NCBI RefSeq assembly: GCF_041690465.1 | Contig: NZ_JAWLHG010000022.1 | Location: forward strand, 16,971-80,970 | DNA from: Falsiroseomonas sp041690465 | GTDB taxonomy: Bacteria; Pseudomonadota; Alphaproteobacteria; Acetobacterales; Acetobacteraceae | DNA: 64,000 nucleotides | Reading direction: 5' to 3' | Part shown: positions 49,576 to 58,836 of the stretch, in pieces | How positions within the stretch are numbered: the first letter of the stretch is position 1 | Layout of the letters: each line of letters begins with the position of its first letter | Position numbers and translations under genes: made by a program | The notes under the pieces: model-generated | What the model was told of the DNA's origin: nothing | The model's input: the letters and a program-made list of their open reading frames with translations, nothing else | Databases searched by the model: none

Positions 49576-50976
49576 ATGCCAAGCCGCGACGGCGCCATCG
49601 CGCGCGCCCTCTCCTTCTTCGACGACGGCGGGTTCGAGGCGCTGCTTGCGCGCCTCGTCGCCATCCCCTCCACCTCGCAGGACCCCGAGCACGCGGCGGC
49701 GCTCGACCGCTACCTCGCGGACGGGCTCAAGGCCTGGGTGGAGCGGCTCGGCTTCCAGGCCGAAATCCACCCGAATCCGCTGCCCGGCTTCGGCCCCATC
49801 CTCACCGCCACCCGCATCGAGGATCCGGCGCGGCCGACCATCCTGCTCTACGGCCATGGCGACACCGTGCGCGGGCTGGATGACCAGTGGCATGACGGGC
49901 TCAAGCCCTGGGAGGTGAAGGACGCCGGCGACCGCTGGTACGGCCGCGGCACCGCTGACAACAAGGGCCAGCACGCCATCAACCTCGCTGCGCTGGAAGC
50001 GGTGCTGGCCGAGCGCGGCGGCAAGCTCGGCGCCAACATCAAGCTTGTCATCGAGACGGCGGAGGAGCGCGGATCGAAGGGCCTGCGCGATTTCGTCGCG
50101 GCGAACCGCGATACGCTTGCCGCCGATGCGCTGATCGCCTCGGACGGCCCGCGCGTGGTGCCCGAGCTGCCGACCATCGCCACCGGCACGCGCGGCACCT
50201 GGCATTGCGACCTGGTGGTGAAGCTGCGCGAGGGTGGCGTGCATTCCGGCCATTGGGGCGGGCTGACGCGCGACCCTGCCGTGCTCCTCGCCCATGCCAT
50301 CGCCACCATCTGCGACCGCGACGGCAAGGTGCTGGTGCGCGAGTGGCTGCCGCAGGGCGGCGTGCCGGCGGCGGTGAAGGCGGTGCTCGATGGCTGCCCC
50401 GTCGGCGGTGGCGAAGGCGCGGCGAGCATCGATGCCGGCTGGGGCGAGCCCGGTCTGACCCCGGCCGAGAAGATCTATGGCTGGTGCAGCTTCATCGTGC
50501 TGGCGATGGTCTCCGGCCGGCCGGAGAACCCGGTGAACGCCGTCGCACCCGAGGCGCGGGCGCATTGCCAGATCCGCTACACCGTGGACGCCGATCCGGA
50601 GGGCTTCGCCGCCGCACTGCGCAGGCATCTCGATGCGCATGGCCTCGACATCGTGAAGATCGAGAATCCGGGCATCCGCATGCCGGCCAGCCGGACCGCG
50701 CCCGACCATCCCTGGGTGCTGTGGACCCAGGCGTCCCTGCAGGCGAGCCTCGGCAAGCGCGTGCAGGTGATTCCGAACTCCTCCGGTGGCCTGCCCGGCG
50801 ATGTCTTCGTTGATCATCTCGGCGTGCCGCTGGTCTGGATTCCGCACAGCTACAGCGGATGCAAGCAGCATGGCCCGGACGAGCATCTGCTGAAGGCCAC
50901 CGCGCGGGAGGGGATCGCAGGCTTCGCCGGCATCTGGTGGGATCTCGGCGAGGCCGGTGTGCCACACCGCACGTAA
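49576..50976 (+). CDS. M20-family metallopeptidase/dipeptidase
   Basis: A 466-residue cytoplasmic zinc peptidase. The metal ligands are in LLYGHGDTVRGLDDQW (His and Asp), GRGTADNKGQHAINLAALE (Asp) and IETAEERGSKG (Glu-Glu). The dimerisation domain follows around residues 200-330, and the distal histidine is in WIPHSYSGCKQHGPDEHL. Similar proteins hydrolyse dipeptides or act on N-acyl amino acids. The substrate is unknown. Confidence 0.9.
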   Translation: MPSRDGAIARALSFFDDGGFEALLARLVAIPSTSQDPEHAAALDRYLADGLKAWVERLGFQAEIHPNPLPGFGPILTATRIEDPARPTILLYGHGDTVRGLDDQWHDGLKPWEVKDAGDRWYGRGTADNKGQHAINLAALEAVLAERGGKLGANIKLVIETAEERGSKGLRDFVAANRDTLAADALIASDGPRVVPELPTIATGTRGTWHCDLVVKLREGGVHSGHWGGLTRDPAVLLAHAIATICDRDGKVLVREWLPQGGVPAAVKAVLDGCPVGGGEGAASIDAGWGEPGLTPAEKIYGWCSFIVLAMVSGRPENPVNAVAPEARAHCQIRYTVDADPEGFAAALRRHLDAHGLDIVKIENPGIRMPASRTAPDHPWVLWTQASLQASLGKRVQVIPNSSGGLPGDVFVDHLGVPLVWIPHSYSGCKQHGPDEHLLKATAREGIAGFAGIWWDLGEAGVPHRT

Positions 50977-51057
50977 CGAAGCGCGTTACTTTTCCTCACG
51001 CGCGGTGATGCTTACGGCAATGATCGTGTTGCAAGCGGCGCGCAGTCTGCATCCCGT

Positions 51058-51075
51058 CGCCGGTTCGGACCGGCG
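51058..51075 (+). promoter_or_regulatory. Stable hairpin just upstream of the EF-hand gene's ribosome binding site
   Basis: CGCCGGT pairs with ACCGGCG around a TCGG loop, ending two bases before TAGGAG. Such a hairpin could influence ribosome access or be a leader terminator. No T-run follows. Confidence 0.3.
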
Positions 51076-51088
51076 TTAGGAGATAAAG

Positions 51089-51676
51089 ATGAAAACGTCC
51101 CGCATCGTCCTGCTCGCCGGCGCCGCGTTGCTCGCGACCGGCGCCCTCGCCTTCCCGGTGCTCGCCCAGCCTGGCCCCGGCGGCGGCCGCGGCGGCCACG
51201 GCCATGGCGGCCACGGTGGCTTCGCGATGGGCGAGGCCTTCGCCCGCGCCGATGCCAACAGTGATGGCCAGGTGAGCCGCGACGAGGGCTGGGCCTGGTT
51301 GCAGTCGCGCTTCGGCGAGGTGGATGCCAACCGCGACGGCGGCGTCACCATTGAGGAGATGCGCGCCTATGCCGAGTCCCGCATGGGCGGCCGCACCCCG
51401 CCGCCGCAGATGCGCCAGCGTGCCGAGCAGCGCGGCCAGGGCATGTTCCGCGCCCTCGACGCCAACACCGACGGCCGGGTGACGCTCGAGGAGCTGCGCC
51501 CCTTCGCGGAAGCGATGTTCCGCGCCCGCGACACCAACACCGACGGCCAGCTCTCGCGCGAGGAGGTTCGGCCGCGGCGCGCAGCACATCACCGTCATGG
51601 CGGCCGCGGCTACGGCCCGGGCGGCGAGCGTGGCGGCCCGCCGGCCGCGCAGCCGCCGGCGCAGCAGTCGAACTGA
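51089..51676 (+). CDS. Exported EF-hand calcium-binding protein
   Basis: A 195-residue protein with a signal peptide (SRIVLLAGAALLATGALAFPVLAQ), a Gly/His-rich segment (GGRGGHGHGGHGG), and four EF-hand loops of the DxNxDGxxxxxE form: ADANSDGQVSRDE, DANRDGGVTIEE, DANTDGRVTLEE and DTNTDGQLSREE. A basic His/Gly/Arg tail follows. It is likely a periplasmic calcium-responsive protein; the His-rich stretch might bind another metal. The partner is unknown. Confidence 0.88.
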   Translation: MKTSRIVLLAGAALLATGALAFPVLAQPGPGGGRGGHGHGGHGGFAMGEAFARADANSDGQVSRDEGWAWLQSRFGEVDANRDGGVTIEEMRAYAESRMGGRTPPPQMRQRAEQRGQGMFRALDANTDGRVTLEELRPFAEAMFRARDTNTDGQLSREEVRPRRAAHHRHGGRGYGPGGERGGPPAAQPPAQQSN

Positions 51677-51682
51677 AGCCGG

Positions 51683-51707
51683 GGGAGGGGGCCGCAAGCC
51701 CCCTCCC
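51683..51707. terminator. Perfect GC hairpin between convergent genes
   Basis: GGGAGGGGGC pairs with GCCCCCTCCC around CGCAA, a ten-base perfect stem. It lies between the EF-hand stop and the nitronate monooxygenase stop, where it could end transcription from both directions. There is no T-tract. Confidence 0.55.
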
Positions 51708-51712
51708 GCGCT

Positions 51713-52765
51713 TCACGCCAGGATCGCCTCCGCCTCCGACCAGACGCGGCGCACCACCTCGGCGGCTGGCTCGGGGCGGGCCAGCGCGGCGCCCTGGCCA
51801 GCCCACATCTGCATCCGTTCCGGGTCGCCCGCCTTCGCCGCTTCCTCCCGCATCGGGCCGGTCGCGACGCGTTGCAGCGGATAGGGCAGGGGCTCCGGCG
51901 CGCCGCGCACATAGTCGTTGGCAATCCCCCGCCCGAGCCGCCCGCTGAAGGCGCGCGTCAGGACCAGCTCCTCCGGCGTCGCCCTGCCGAGGCGCTCCGC
52001 CCAAGCCTGCGAGATCGCCGCCTCCGGGCAGCGGAGGAAGGCGGTGCCGAGCTGCACCGCGCTCGCGCCGAGCGCCAGCGCCGCCGCGGCGCCGCGCCCG
52101 TCCATGATGCCGCCGGTGGCGATCACCGGCACCCGGACGGCATCGGCCACCTGTGGCAGCAGCACGAACAGACCGAGCGACTGCGCCTCCGCGCGCACCG
52201 CCTCGAAGGCGCCGCGATGCCCGCCCGCCTCGGCGCCCTGCGCCACCACCGCATCTGCCCCTGCCGCTTCCGCCGCGCGCGCCTCGGCGGGCGTGGTGGC
52301 GCAGGCGAACCAGGCGATGCCGCGTGCCTTCAGCCTCGCGACGAAAGGTGCCGGGAACAGCCCCATGATGGAGGAGACGACGGGCGGCGCGGCGGCCAGC
52401 AGCGCCTCGCATTGCGCGTCGAAATCCTGGATCCACGGCCCTTCGCCGAGCGGCGGCGGCGCCGGTCCCCAGGCCGCGAGGGCGGCGAGGGTCGCGGCCT
52501 CCCGCGCCGGGTCGCGCAGCGGGTCCGGGTCGGGCACCCAGAGGTTGATCTGCACCGCGCCGTTGGAGGCGGCGCGGAAGGCGGCGCTCCAGGCGGCGAT
52601 GCCGGCGGCGTCGTGCAGCAACGCGCCATAGCCGCCCAGCCCACCGGCATTGGCGACCGCGGCCGCGAGCCCGGGCGGCGACGCGCCGGCCATCGGCGCC
52701 TGCAGCACCGGCACACGAAGGCCGAAGCGGGCGCAGAAACCAGCTGCGCGCTGACGTGGCGACAT
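51713..52765 (-). CDS. Nitronate monooxygenase (2-nitropropane dioxygenase family)
   Basis: A 350-residue FMN TIM-barrel protein. VPVLQAPMAGASPPGLAAAVANAGGLG is the FMN-binding opening, with DAVVAQGAEAGGHRG and VPVIATGGIMDGRGAAAALALGASAVQLGTAFL as the phosphate-binding segments. The conserved His lies in GAEAGGHRG. The ATG at 52765 is chosen as the first start before the barrel, though the frame is open further upstream. It oxidises nitronates to carbonyls and nitrite. It lies downstream of and on the same strand as the glycosyltransferase fusion, with ten bases between. Confidence 0.9.
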   Translation of the reverse strand: MSPRQRAAGFCARFGLRVPVLQAPMAGASPPGLAAAVANAGGLGGYGALLHDAAGIAAWSAAFRAASNGAVQINLWVPDPDPLRDPAREAATLAALAAWGPAPPPLGEGPWIQDFDAQCEALLAAAPPVVSSIMGLFPAPFVARLKARGIAWFACATTPAEARAAEAAGADAVVAQGAEAGGHRGAFEAVRAEAQSLGLFVLLPQVADAVRVPVIATGGIMDGRGAAAALALGASAVQLGTAFLRCPEAAISQAWAERLGRATPEELVLTRAFSGRLGRGIANDYVRGAPEPLPYPLQRVATGPMREEAAKAGDPERMQMWAGQGAALARPEPAAEVVRRVWSEAEAILA

Positions 52766-52775
52766 CTCACCCTCC

Positions 52776-54443
52776 TCATCCTGCCGCGGCCAGTTCCGGC
52801 GCCCGGCGCAGCAGCGCCGCGTCGAGCTCCGCCCGCCTGGCCCAGAGGCTGCGGTACCAGGCGAGGCGGGGCCGCACCTGGCTCGCCACCATCCGGTTCT
52901 CCCGCACCCATGCCCGTGCCGCGGTGCCGATGGCGCGCGCGCGGTCGGGTTCGGTGAGAAGGGCGCGCAGCCGGGCGCCGAGTTCCTCGGGACTGCGGAT
53001 GAGAAGGCCCGTCTCGCCCTCGCGGATCGTCGCGCCGTAGACCACCGGGCTGGCCAGGCAGCAGAGGCCGTGCGCACCGGCCTCGACGTATTTCAGGTCG
53101 GACTTGCAGTTGTTGAACGGCGTGTCGGCGAGCGGCAGGAAGGCCAGCTCGCAACGCGCCATGACGGCGCGATACGCGGCATAGGGCAGCAGCGGGTGGA
53201 AGCGCTTGTGCGGCGTGCGCAGCGCCTCGAAGGCGCCGCGGTCGAACAGCACCTCGACCTGCAGGCGGTCGCCGGCCGCGGCCAGCACCTCGTTGAGCAC
53301 GGGAAGGAAGGGGGCCGTGTCCGCCTCGCGCCGCATCGCGCCGAGGAACAGCGTCAGCCGCGACGGATCGGCGAAATTCGCGCGCTCCGGCAGTTCGGCC
53401 ACGGTGTTGGGGAAGGTCGCGACCTCATCGTTGAAGGCGCGGAACAGCGCTTCCAGCCGTGGCGTCGAGGTCTGCACCGCGTGCACGCCGCGGAAGGCGA
53501 AATGGTTTGAGCCGGCGATCACCGGCCAATGCGCCGGGTCGTCATCGAATTCCTGGACGACGACGCAGCCCTGGCGGCGAAAATGGTTCACGAAGCCCGG
53601 CGCCTGCGGGCTGTCCAGCAGGCGTCGGTGCAGGATCAGGATGCGCGGCGTGCCCTCCGGCAGCGGCGGGATCTCCGGGGTCTGCCCGACCCGAAGGCCG
53701 ATGCCCGGATGGCTGGCCGCGGCCGACAGGGGCATGTCGATCCGCACCTCGTTCACGCCGCCCACGGGCTTCAGCACATGCGCGACGAGCATCAGCGGCG
53801 GCGGTGCCTGGTGCGCCGCGCGCAACATCCAGCGGGCGGGACCGGCGCGTCGCAGCCAGGCCGCGACATCGCTCCCGACCGCGGCCAGCGCCGGCTTGAT
53901 GCGCTCGGCGAAGGCGTTGGCCTGCTCCGCCTCGGCAGCCGGCAGCGGCGGCACATCGAGCGGCACCAGCCCGGCGGCGCGCACTGCCTGCAGCAGGCCC
54001 TCGCGCGTGATCGCGTGTGAGGGCGGGTGCGTCGGGGTGGCGCAGCCGGCGAGCAGGCGCTCTGCCAGCCGCCAATGCTCGGCATTCGGCAGATCCACCA
54101 GCAGCACACCGCTGGGCGCCAACAGTGCCGCGGCGGCGCCGATCGCCGCCGCCGGGTCGGCCGGCGCGCCGCGCAGCAGCACGAGGTCGGCGCTGCCCGG
54201 CGGCAGCGGCGCGCCGGCCTCGGGCGGCTGCACATGGATCGCGGCGTAGTGCGGCGCGGCGCGCGCGGCGGCGCCGGGATCGGCCTCGGTGCCGATGCGC
54301 CGCGTCGCCGGGTCGCGCCGGGCCAGCCAGGCGCCGAGCGCGCCGTCGCCGCAGCCGATCTCCACCACGAGGCCGAGGCCGAGCGGAATCCGGCCGAGCA
54401 GCCACGCATCGTCGGGTGGTAGGGGCGGGCGGGGGGGAACCAT
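52776..54443 (-). CDS. Methyltransferase-glycosyltransferase fusion protein
   Basis: A 555-residue protein. Residues about 20-200 are a class I SAM methyltransferase-like domain (LVVEIGCGDGALGAWLARR, then PGSADLVLLRGAPADP and SGVLLVDLPN). The rest is a GT-B-type glycosyltransferase-like domain (ILILHRRLLDSPQAPGFVNHFRRQG, RLTLFLGAMRREAD, NNCKSDLKYVEAGAHGLCCLASPVVYG, REGETGLLIRSPEELGARL). This fits modification of a sugar or surface glycan. It is divergent from the TPR/OGT-like gene, with a 165-base gap. The acceptor and donor cannot be read from sequence. The methyltransferase may be inactive as an enzyme and only structural. Confidence 0.75.
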   Translation of the reverse strand: MVPPRPPLPPDDAWLLGRIPLGLGLVVEIGCGDGALGAWLARRDPATRRIGTEADPGAAARAAPHYAAIHVQPPEAGAPLPPGSADLVLLRGAPADPAAAIGAAAALLAPSGVLLVDLPNAEHWRLAERLLAGCATPTHPPSHAITREGLLQAVRAAGLVPLDVPPLPAAEAEQANAFAERIKPALAAVGSDVAAWLRRAGPARWMLRAAHQAPPPLMLVAHVLKPVGGVNEVRIDMPLSAAASHPGIGLRVGQTPEIPPLPEGTPRILILHRRLLDSPQAPGFVNHFRRQGCVVVQEFDDDPAHWPVIAGSNHFAFRGVHAVQTSTPRLEALFRAFNDEVATFPNTVAELPERANFADPSRLTLFLGAMRREADTAPFLPVLNEVLAAAGDRLQVEVLFDRGAFEALRTPHKRFHPLLPYAAYRAVMARCELAFLPLADTPFNNCKSDLKYVEAGAHGLCCLASPVVYGATIREGETGLLIRSPEELGARLRALLTEPDRARAIGTAARAWVRENRMVASQVRPRLAWYRSLWARRAELDAALLRRAPELAAAG

Positions 54444-54608
54444 GCGCGGGATGATCCGCCGCCCCGGGGCCGGCGCGCAACCGGGCCGCGATCACGCAAG
54501 CGGAACCATCCTCTCCCGCGCTTGTCCCTTCACACGCGCATGTGATACCGCAGGTTGAAACCGTTCCGCGGATGTCCGCGGGCCTATGAGCATCGTTGCC
54601 GGAGCGCC

Positions 54609-57014
54609 ATGCTGCCGCCACCTGCCAGACGGGCCGCCGTGACCGCTCCGCGGCCAGCGATGGAGGCGCAACGCAGCGCCGAGTTCCAGCGGATGGAACA
54701 GGCGCTGCTTGCGCGGCTCGGGTCACAGCCCGAGAGCGGGATGCACTGGCAGCAGCTCGGCGGCCTCTTCGCCCGGTCGGGCCGACATGCCGAGGCGGTG
54801 GACGCCTTCACCAAGGCCGCGACCTTCGGCGCATCGGCGCAGGCGTTGGCCTTGCCCTGGGCGCTCTCGCTCAGCGCGGTCGGCCGCCATGCGGAGGCGG
54901 TGGCGGTGCTGCAGCCGGCGCAGGCCCGCAAGCCGAAGGAGTTCGCCCTCGCCAACGCGCTCGGCGTGATGCTGAAGCGCGCCGGACGGCTGGACGAGGC
55001 GGTGTCGGTGCTGGAGGCGGCGAAGCGGCTCGACCCGCGCAGCGTCTCGCCCTGGCAGAATCTCGGCAATGTGCAGGAGTTGCGCGGCGACTTCGCCGCT
55101 GCCGCGGCTGCCTTTGCCGGCGCGCTGAAGCTCGAACCCCGCAGCGCCGAACTGTGGCGGCTGCTCGGCCGCATGCAGCGCGCGCAGGACGATGTGGAGG
55201 CGGCGCTGGGCAGCTTCGAGAAGGCCTCCGCACTCGATCCGCGCAACCGCGACGTGGCGGCGCTGCTGATCGGCCTGCTGCTCGACCGAGGTGAGACGGA
55301 GCGCGCGCTGGCGGTGGTGGATCGGCTGCGCAGCGCCCTGCCCGCCGACCCGATGGCGGAGGTGATGCAGGGGCGCATCCTTCTGCGCCTCGGCCGCGTG
55401 GCGGAAGCCGAGGCGCGGCTGGAGGCGGTGGTGGCGCGCATCCCCGGCGAGCGGACCGCCAACCTGTTGCTCGCCCGCCTGCACGGCGACGGCGACCGCC
55501 GCAAGGCCAATGAGGCCCTGGAACGCGCCTACGCCGCCGAGCCCGACAACCCCGACATCATGGATGCGCTGGTCGAGAGCCTGTCGCGCAGCCGCTACGA
55601 CAGCGAGGCCGCGCATCTCGAGCGCGCCTACGAGATCGCCTGCCGCCTGATGGAACACCACCCGGACCGCGTGCAGCGCTTCGCGCGCTCCCTGCGCACG
55701 GTGTTCCAGCGCGTGCTGGATCTCGACCGGCTGGCGAAGACCGGCACGCTGGCGCAGTTGGCGCCGCACTGGGTCGCCGAGAACCGCATCTCTGCGCTGC
55801 ACTACGAACTCGGCCAGGTGGAGACGCTGGAAGACCGGCTGCGCATCGTCGAATGGCACCGTGCCTGGGGCAGGCGCGAGGCGGCGGCCATCCGGCCGGT
55901 CGAGCTGCCGTCGCGTCCGGCCTATCACGCCGAGCGCAAGCTGCGCGTCGGCTTCATGTCGTCGGATCTGCGCAACCACCCCGTCAGCTATTTCGCGCTG
56001 CCGCTGCTGGAGCAGTACGACCGCGAAAGCGTGCAGGTCTGCTGCTACTCCTTCTTCGAAGGAAGCCGCGACAGCGTGCAGGAGTACATCGAGCAGAAGG
56101 TGGACGCCTTCCGCTGGTGGCCGCGCAAGCCGAGCGCACAGGTGGCCGAGGAGATCGCCCGGGACGAGCTCGATATCCTGTTCGAGCTCGGCGGCAGCAC
56201 GGCGATGAACAAATTGGAGGTGATGGCGTACCGCCCGGCACGGATCGGCGCGAGCTGGCTCGGCTACCCGCATTCCGCCGGGCTGGAGGCGATCGACTAC
56301 ATCCTCACCGATCCCTTCATCCGCCCCGATGATCCGCGGCTGCGGATCGAGCAGCCCTTCGAGATGCCGGAGAGTTGGGTGACGCTCGGCCGCCTCGGCT
56401 TCAGCGACCGCATGCCGATCCTGGACGGCCTGCCGGAGGAGCGGCAGGGCGCGCTGACCTTCGGCACCATGAACAACCCCTACAAATACACCCTGCGCTG
56501 CGTGGATGCCTGGGCGGCGGTGCTGCGCGCGGTGCCGGGCAGCCGCTTTCTGTTCGTGCGGCCGGAGGGCGCCGCGGCCTCCTTCGTCGCCAACGCGCGC
56601 GCCGCCTTCGCGCAGCGTGACGTGGATCCGGACCGGCTTGGCTTCGTCGGCGTCCGCGGGGCGCATCTGCCGCACTACAACAGCATCGACATCGCGCTCG
56701 ACAGCTTCCCGCATGTCGGCGGCACCACGACCTGCGAGGCGCTGTGGATGGGCGTGCCGACGATCACGCTGGTCGGTCCCGGCTTCCCGGAGCGGCTGTC
56801 CCATTCGAACCTCAGCAACGCCGGGCTCGACGAGTGCTGCGCCGTCTCGGTGGAGGAGTATGTCGCGAAGGCCGCGGCTCTTGCCGAGGATCGTGCGAAG
56901 CGGCGGCTGTGGCGGCACGGGCTGCGGCAGATGATCCGTGCCCGGCCGCTCGGCGACACGCAGCGCTTCGTGGACGCCTTCTTCGCGCGGGCGGCGGAGG
57001 TCTGCGCCCGATGA
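54609..57014 (+). CDS. TPR-SPINDLY/OGT-like protein O-GlcNAc-type glycosyltransferase
   Basis: An 801-residue protein. Residues about 35-380 hold some seven tetratricopeptide repeats (WQQLGGLFARSGRHAEAVDAF, ANALGVMLKRAGRLDEAVSVLEAA, WQNLGNVQELRGDFAAAAAAF, WRLLGRMQRAQDDVEAALGSF). The C-terminal half is a GT41-like transferase: LRVGFMSSDLRNHPVSYFALPLLEQYDR, PARIGASWLGYPHSAGLEAIDYILTD, LTFGTMNNPYKYT, and the nucleotide-sugar site VGGTTTCEALWMGVPTITLVG. The ATG at 54609 is chosen because it is the first start in the conserved frame with a nearby GGAG. It precedes and overlaps the CDP-sugar genes, so it may transfer the sugar they make to a protein. Confidence 0.85.
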   Translation: MLPPPARRAAVTAPRPAMEAQRSAEFQRMEQALLARLGSQPESGMHWQQLGGLFARSGRHAEAVDAFTKAATFGASAQALALPWALSLSAVGRHAEAVAVLQPAQARKPKEFALANALGVMLKRAGRLDEAVSVLEAAKRLDPRSVSPWQNLGNVQELRGDFAAAAAAFAGALKLEPRSAELWRLLGRMQRAQDDVEAALGSFEKASALDPRNRDVAALLIGLLLDRGETERALAVVDRLRSALPADPMAEVMQGRILLRLGRVAEAEARLEAVVARIPGERTANLLLARLHGDGDRRKANEALERAYAAEPDNPDIMDALVESLSRSRYDSEAAHLERAYEIACRLMEHHPDRVQRFARSLRTVFQRVLDLDRLAKTGTLAQLAPHWVAENRISALHYELGQVETLEDRLRIVEWHRAWGRREAAAIRPVELPSRPAYHAERKLRVGFMSSDLRNHPVSYFALPLLEQYDRESVQVCCYSFFEGSRDSVQEYIEQKVDAFRWWPRKPSAQVAEEIARDELDILFELGGSTAMNKLEVMAYRPARIGASWLGYPHSAGLEAIDYILTDPFIRPDDPRLRIEQPFEMPESWVTLGRLGFSDRMPILDGLPEERQGALTFGTMNNPYKYTLRCVDAWAAVLRAVPGSRFLFVRPEGAAASFVANARAAFAQRDVDPDRLGFVGVRGAHLPHYNSIDIALDSFPHVGGTTTCEALWMGVPTITLVGPGFPERLSHSNLSNAGLDECCAVSVEEYVAKAAALAEDRAKRRLWRHGLRQMIRARPLGDTQRFVDAFFARAAEVCAR

Positions 57015-57781
57015 AGGCCGTCATCCTCGCCGGTGGCCGCGGCACTCGGCTGGCGGAAGAAACCTCGCTGCGCCCGAAGCCCATGGTGGAGATCGGCGGT
57101 CGGCCGATCCTCTGGCACATCATGAAGATCTACGCCGCGCACGGCGTGACCGACTTCGTCATCTGCCTCGGCTACAAGGGCTGGCAGATCAAGGAGTGGT
57201 TCCTCAACTACCGCCTGCATTCCTCCGACATCGCGATCGATCTCGCCACCGGCCAGGTGGAGCTGCTGCGCCCCGCCGCCGAACCCTGGCGCGTGACTCT
57301 GGTGGACACCGGCGAGGACACGATGACCGGCGGCCGCCTCAAGCGCGTCGCGCCGCATCTCGCCGGCGAGGACGATTTCTGCATGACCTATGGCGACGGC
57401 GTCGCCGATGTGGACGTCGCCGCCCTCGTCGCCTTCCACCGCGCGCATCGCCGGCTCGCGACCGTCACCGCGGTCGCGCCTCCCGGCCGATTCGGCGCGC
57501 TCAGCCGTGCCGGCGCGCGGGTGGATGCCTTCACCGAGAAGCCGCCCGGCGATGGCGGCACCATCAATGGCGGCTTCTTCGTGCTCTCGCCACGCGTGCT
57601 CGAGCGCATCGCGGGCGATGCGACGCTATGGGAGAACGAGCCGCTGACCACGCTCGCCGCCGATGGCGAGCTCCGCGCCTATGACCATCGCGGCTTCTGG
57701 CAGCCGATGGACACGCTGCGCGACCGCGAGCTGCTCGAGCGCCTCTGGGCGAGCGGCAACGCACCCTGGAGGGTGTGGTGA
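57011..57781 (+). CDS. rfbF: Glucose-1-phosphate cytidylyltransferase
   Basis: A 256-residue nucleotidyltransferase that makes CDP-glucose. MKAVILAGGRGTRLAEETSLRPKPMVEIGGRPILWHIMKIY is the catalytic N-terminus, with CMTYGDGVADVDV (metal-binding Asp), FTEKPPGDGGTINGGFFV and DTLRDRELLERLWASGNAPW. The full-length signature matches RfbF. Its ATG overlaps the upstream stop (ATGA), and its end overlaps rfbG by four bases. Confidence 0.94.
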   Translation: MKAVILAGGRGTRLAEETSLRPKPMVEIGGRPILWHIMKIYAAHGVTDFVICLGYKGWQIKEWFLNYRLHSSDIAIDLATGQVELLRPAAEPWRVTLVDTGEDTMTGGRLKRVAPHLAGEDDFCMTYGDGVADVDVAALVAFHRAHRRLATVTAVAPPGRFGALSRAGARVDAFTEKPPGDGGTINGGFFVLSPRVLERIAGDATLWENEPLTTLAADGELRAYDHRGFWQPMDTLRDRELLERLWASGNAPWRVW

Positions 57782-58836
57782 GCGGCGTCGCCGCAAGCTT
57801 CTGGCGCGGCAGGCGCGTGCTGGTCACCGGCCATACCGGCTTCAAGGGAAGCTGGCTCTGCCGGATGCTCGCCGCGCTCGGCGCCGAGGTGAGCGGCATC
57901 GCGCTGGACCCGGAGCCCGGGCCATCCGCCTTCGCGGCGATGCGCGTGGCAGAGGTGCTTGCCGCCGACCACCGCGCCGATATCCGCGATGCGGCCGCGC
58001 TCGCGGCGCTCCTCCGCGCGGCGCGGCCGGAGGTGGTGATCCACATGGCGGCGCAGGCCTTCGTCGGCCGCGGCTATCGCGAGCCGGCCGCGACCTTCGC
58101 CACGAATGTCGACGGCACCGTCAACCTGCTGCAGGCGCTGCGCGGCCTGCCGGGCGTCGCGGCCGCGCTGATCGTCACCTCCGACAAGGTGTACCGCAAC
58201 GGCGGCACGGGGCGCCCCTTCGTGGAAGGCGACCCGCTTGGCGGCGAGGATCCCTACAGCGCGTCGAAGGCCGCCGCCGAGATCGTCGTGGCATCCTGGC
58301 GCGCCTCCTTCGCGAAGGAGCTGCCGCGGCTGGCCACCGCGCGCGCGGGCAATGTGATCGGCGGCGGCGACTTCTCGGAGATGCGGATCATCCCCGATCT
58401 CGTGCGCGCGCAGCTTGCCGGCGAGGTGCTGGTGGTGCGCCAGCCCGACGCGACGCGGCCCTTCCAGCATGTGCTCGACGTGCTGCGCGGCTACCTGATG
58501 CTCGCCGAGCGCCTGGTGACGTCGCCCGAGAGCGCGCCGCCCGCGTTGAACTTGGGCCCGCGCGACGGCGAGATCCGCGTGCGCGACCTGCTGGCGCTCT
58601 GGGGCGAGGTCCCCTGGCGCAGGGCCGAGGGGCCGGTGATGGAGGAAGCGCGGCGCCTGGCTCTGGACTCCGCGCTGGCCGCCACGGCGCTCGGCTGGCA
58701 TCCGCTGCTCGACACGCCACGCGCAATCGCCGCGACCGCTGCCTGGTATGCGGCCTGGCGCGACGGCGCAGACATGGCGCGCGCGAGCGATGCGGAGATC
58801 GCCCAGGCACTGTCCACCAAGGCGCTGGCGGCATGA
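57778..58836 (+). CDS. rfbG: CDP-glucose 4,6-dehydratase
   Basis: A 352-residue SDR-fold dehydratase that converts CDP-glucose to CDP-4-keto-6-deoxyglucose. The NAD motif VTGHTGFKGSWL is N-terminal. The catalytic pair is Tyr160 and Lys164 in DPYSASKAAAE, with VTSDKVYRN and ARAGNVIGGGDF, and RPFQHVLDVLRGYLML near the substrate site. A GTG at 57778 overlaps the rfbF stop (GTGA); another GTG three bases earlier is possible. Confidence 0.93.
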   Translation: MSGVAASFWRGRRVLVTGHTGFKGSWLCRMLAALGAEVSGIALDPEPGPSAFAAMRVAEVLAADHRADIRDAAALAALLRAARPEVVIHMAAQAFVGRGYREPAATFATNVDGTVNLLQALRGLPGVAAALIVTSDKVYRNGGTGRPFVEGDPLGGEDPYSASKAAAEIVVASWRASFAKELPRLATARAGNVIGGGDFSEMRIIPDLVRAQLAGEVLVVRQPDATRPFQHVLDVLRGYLMLAERLVTSPESAPPALNLGPRDGEIRVRDLLALWGEVPWRRAEGPVMEEARRLALDSALAATALGWHPLLDTPRAIAATAAWYAAWRDGADMARASDAEIAQALSTKALAA

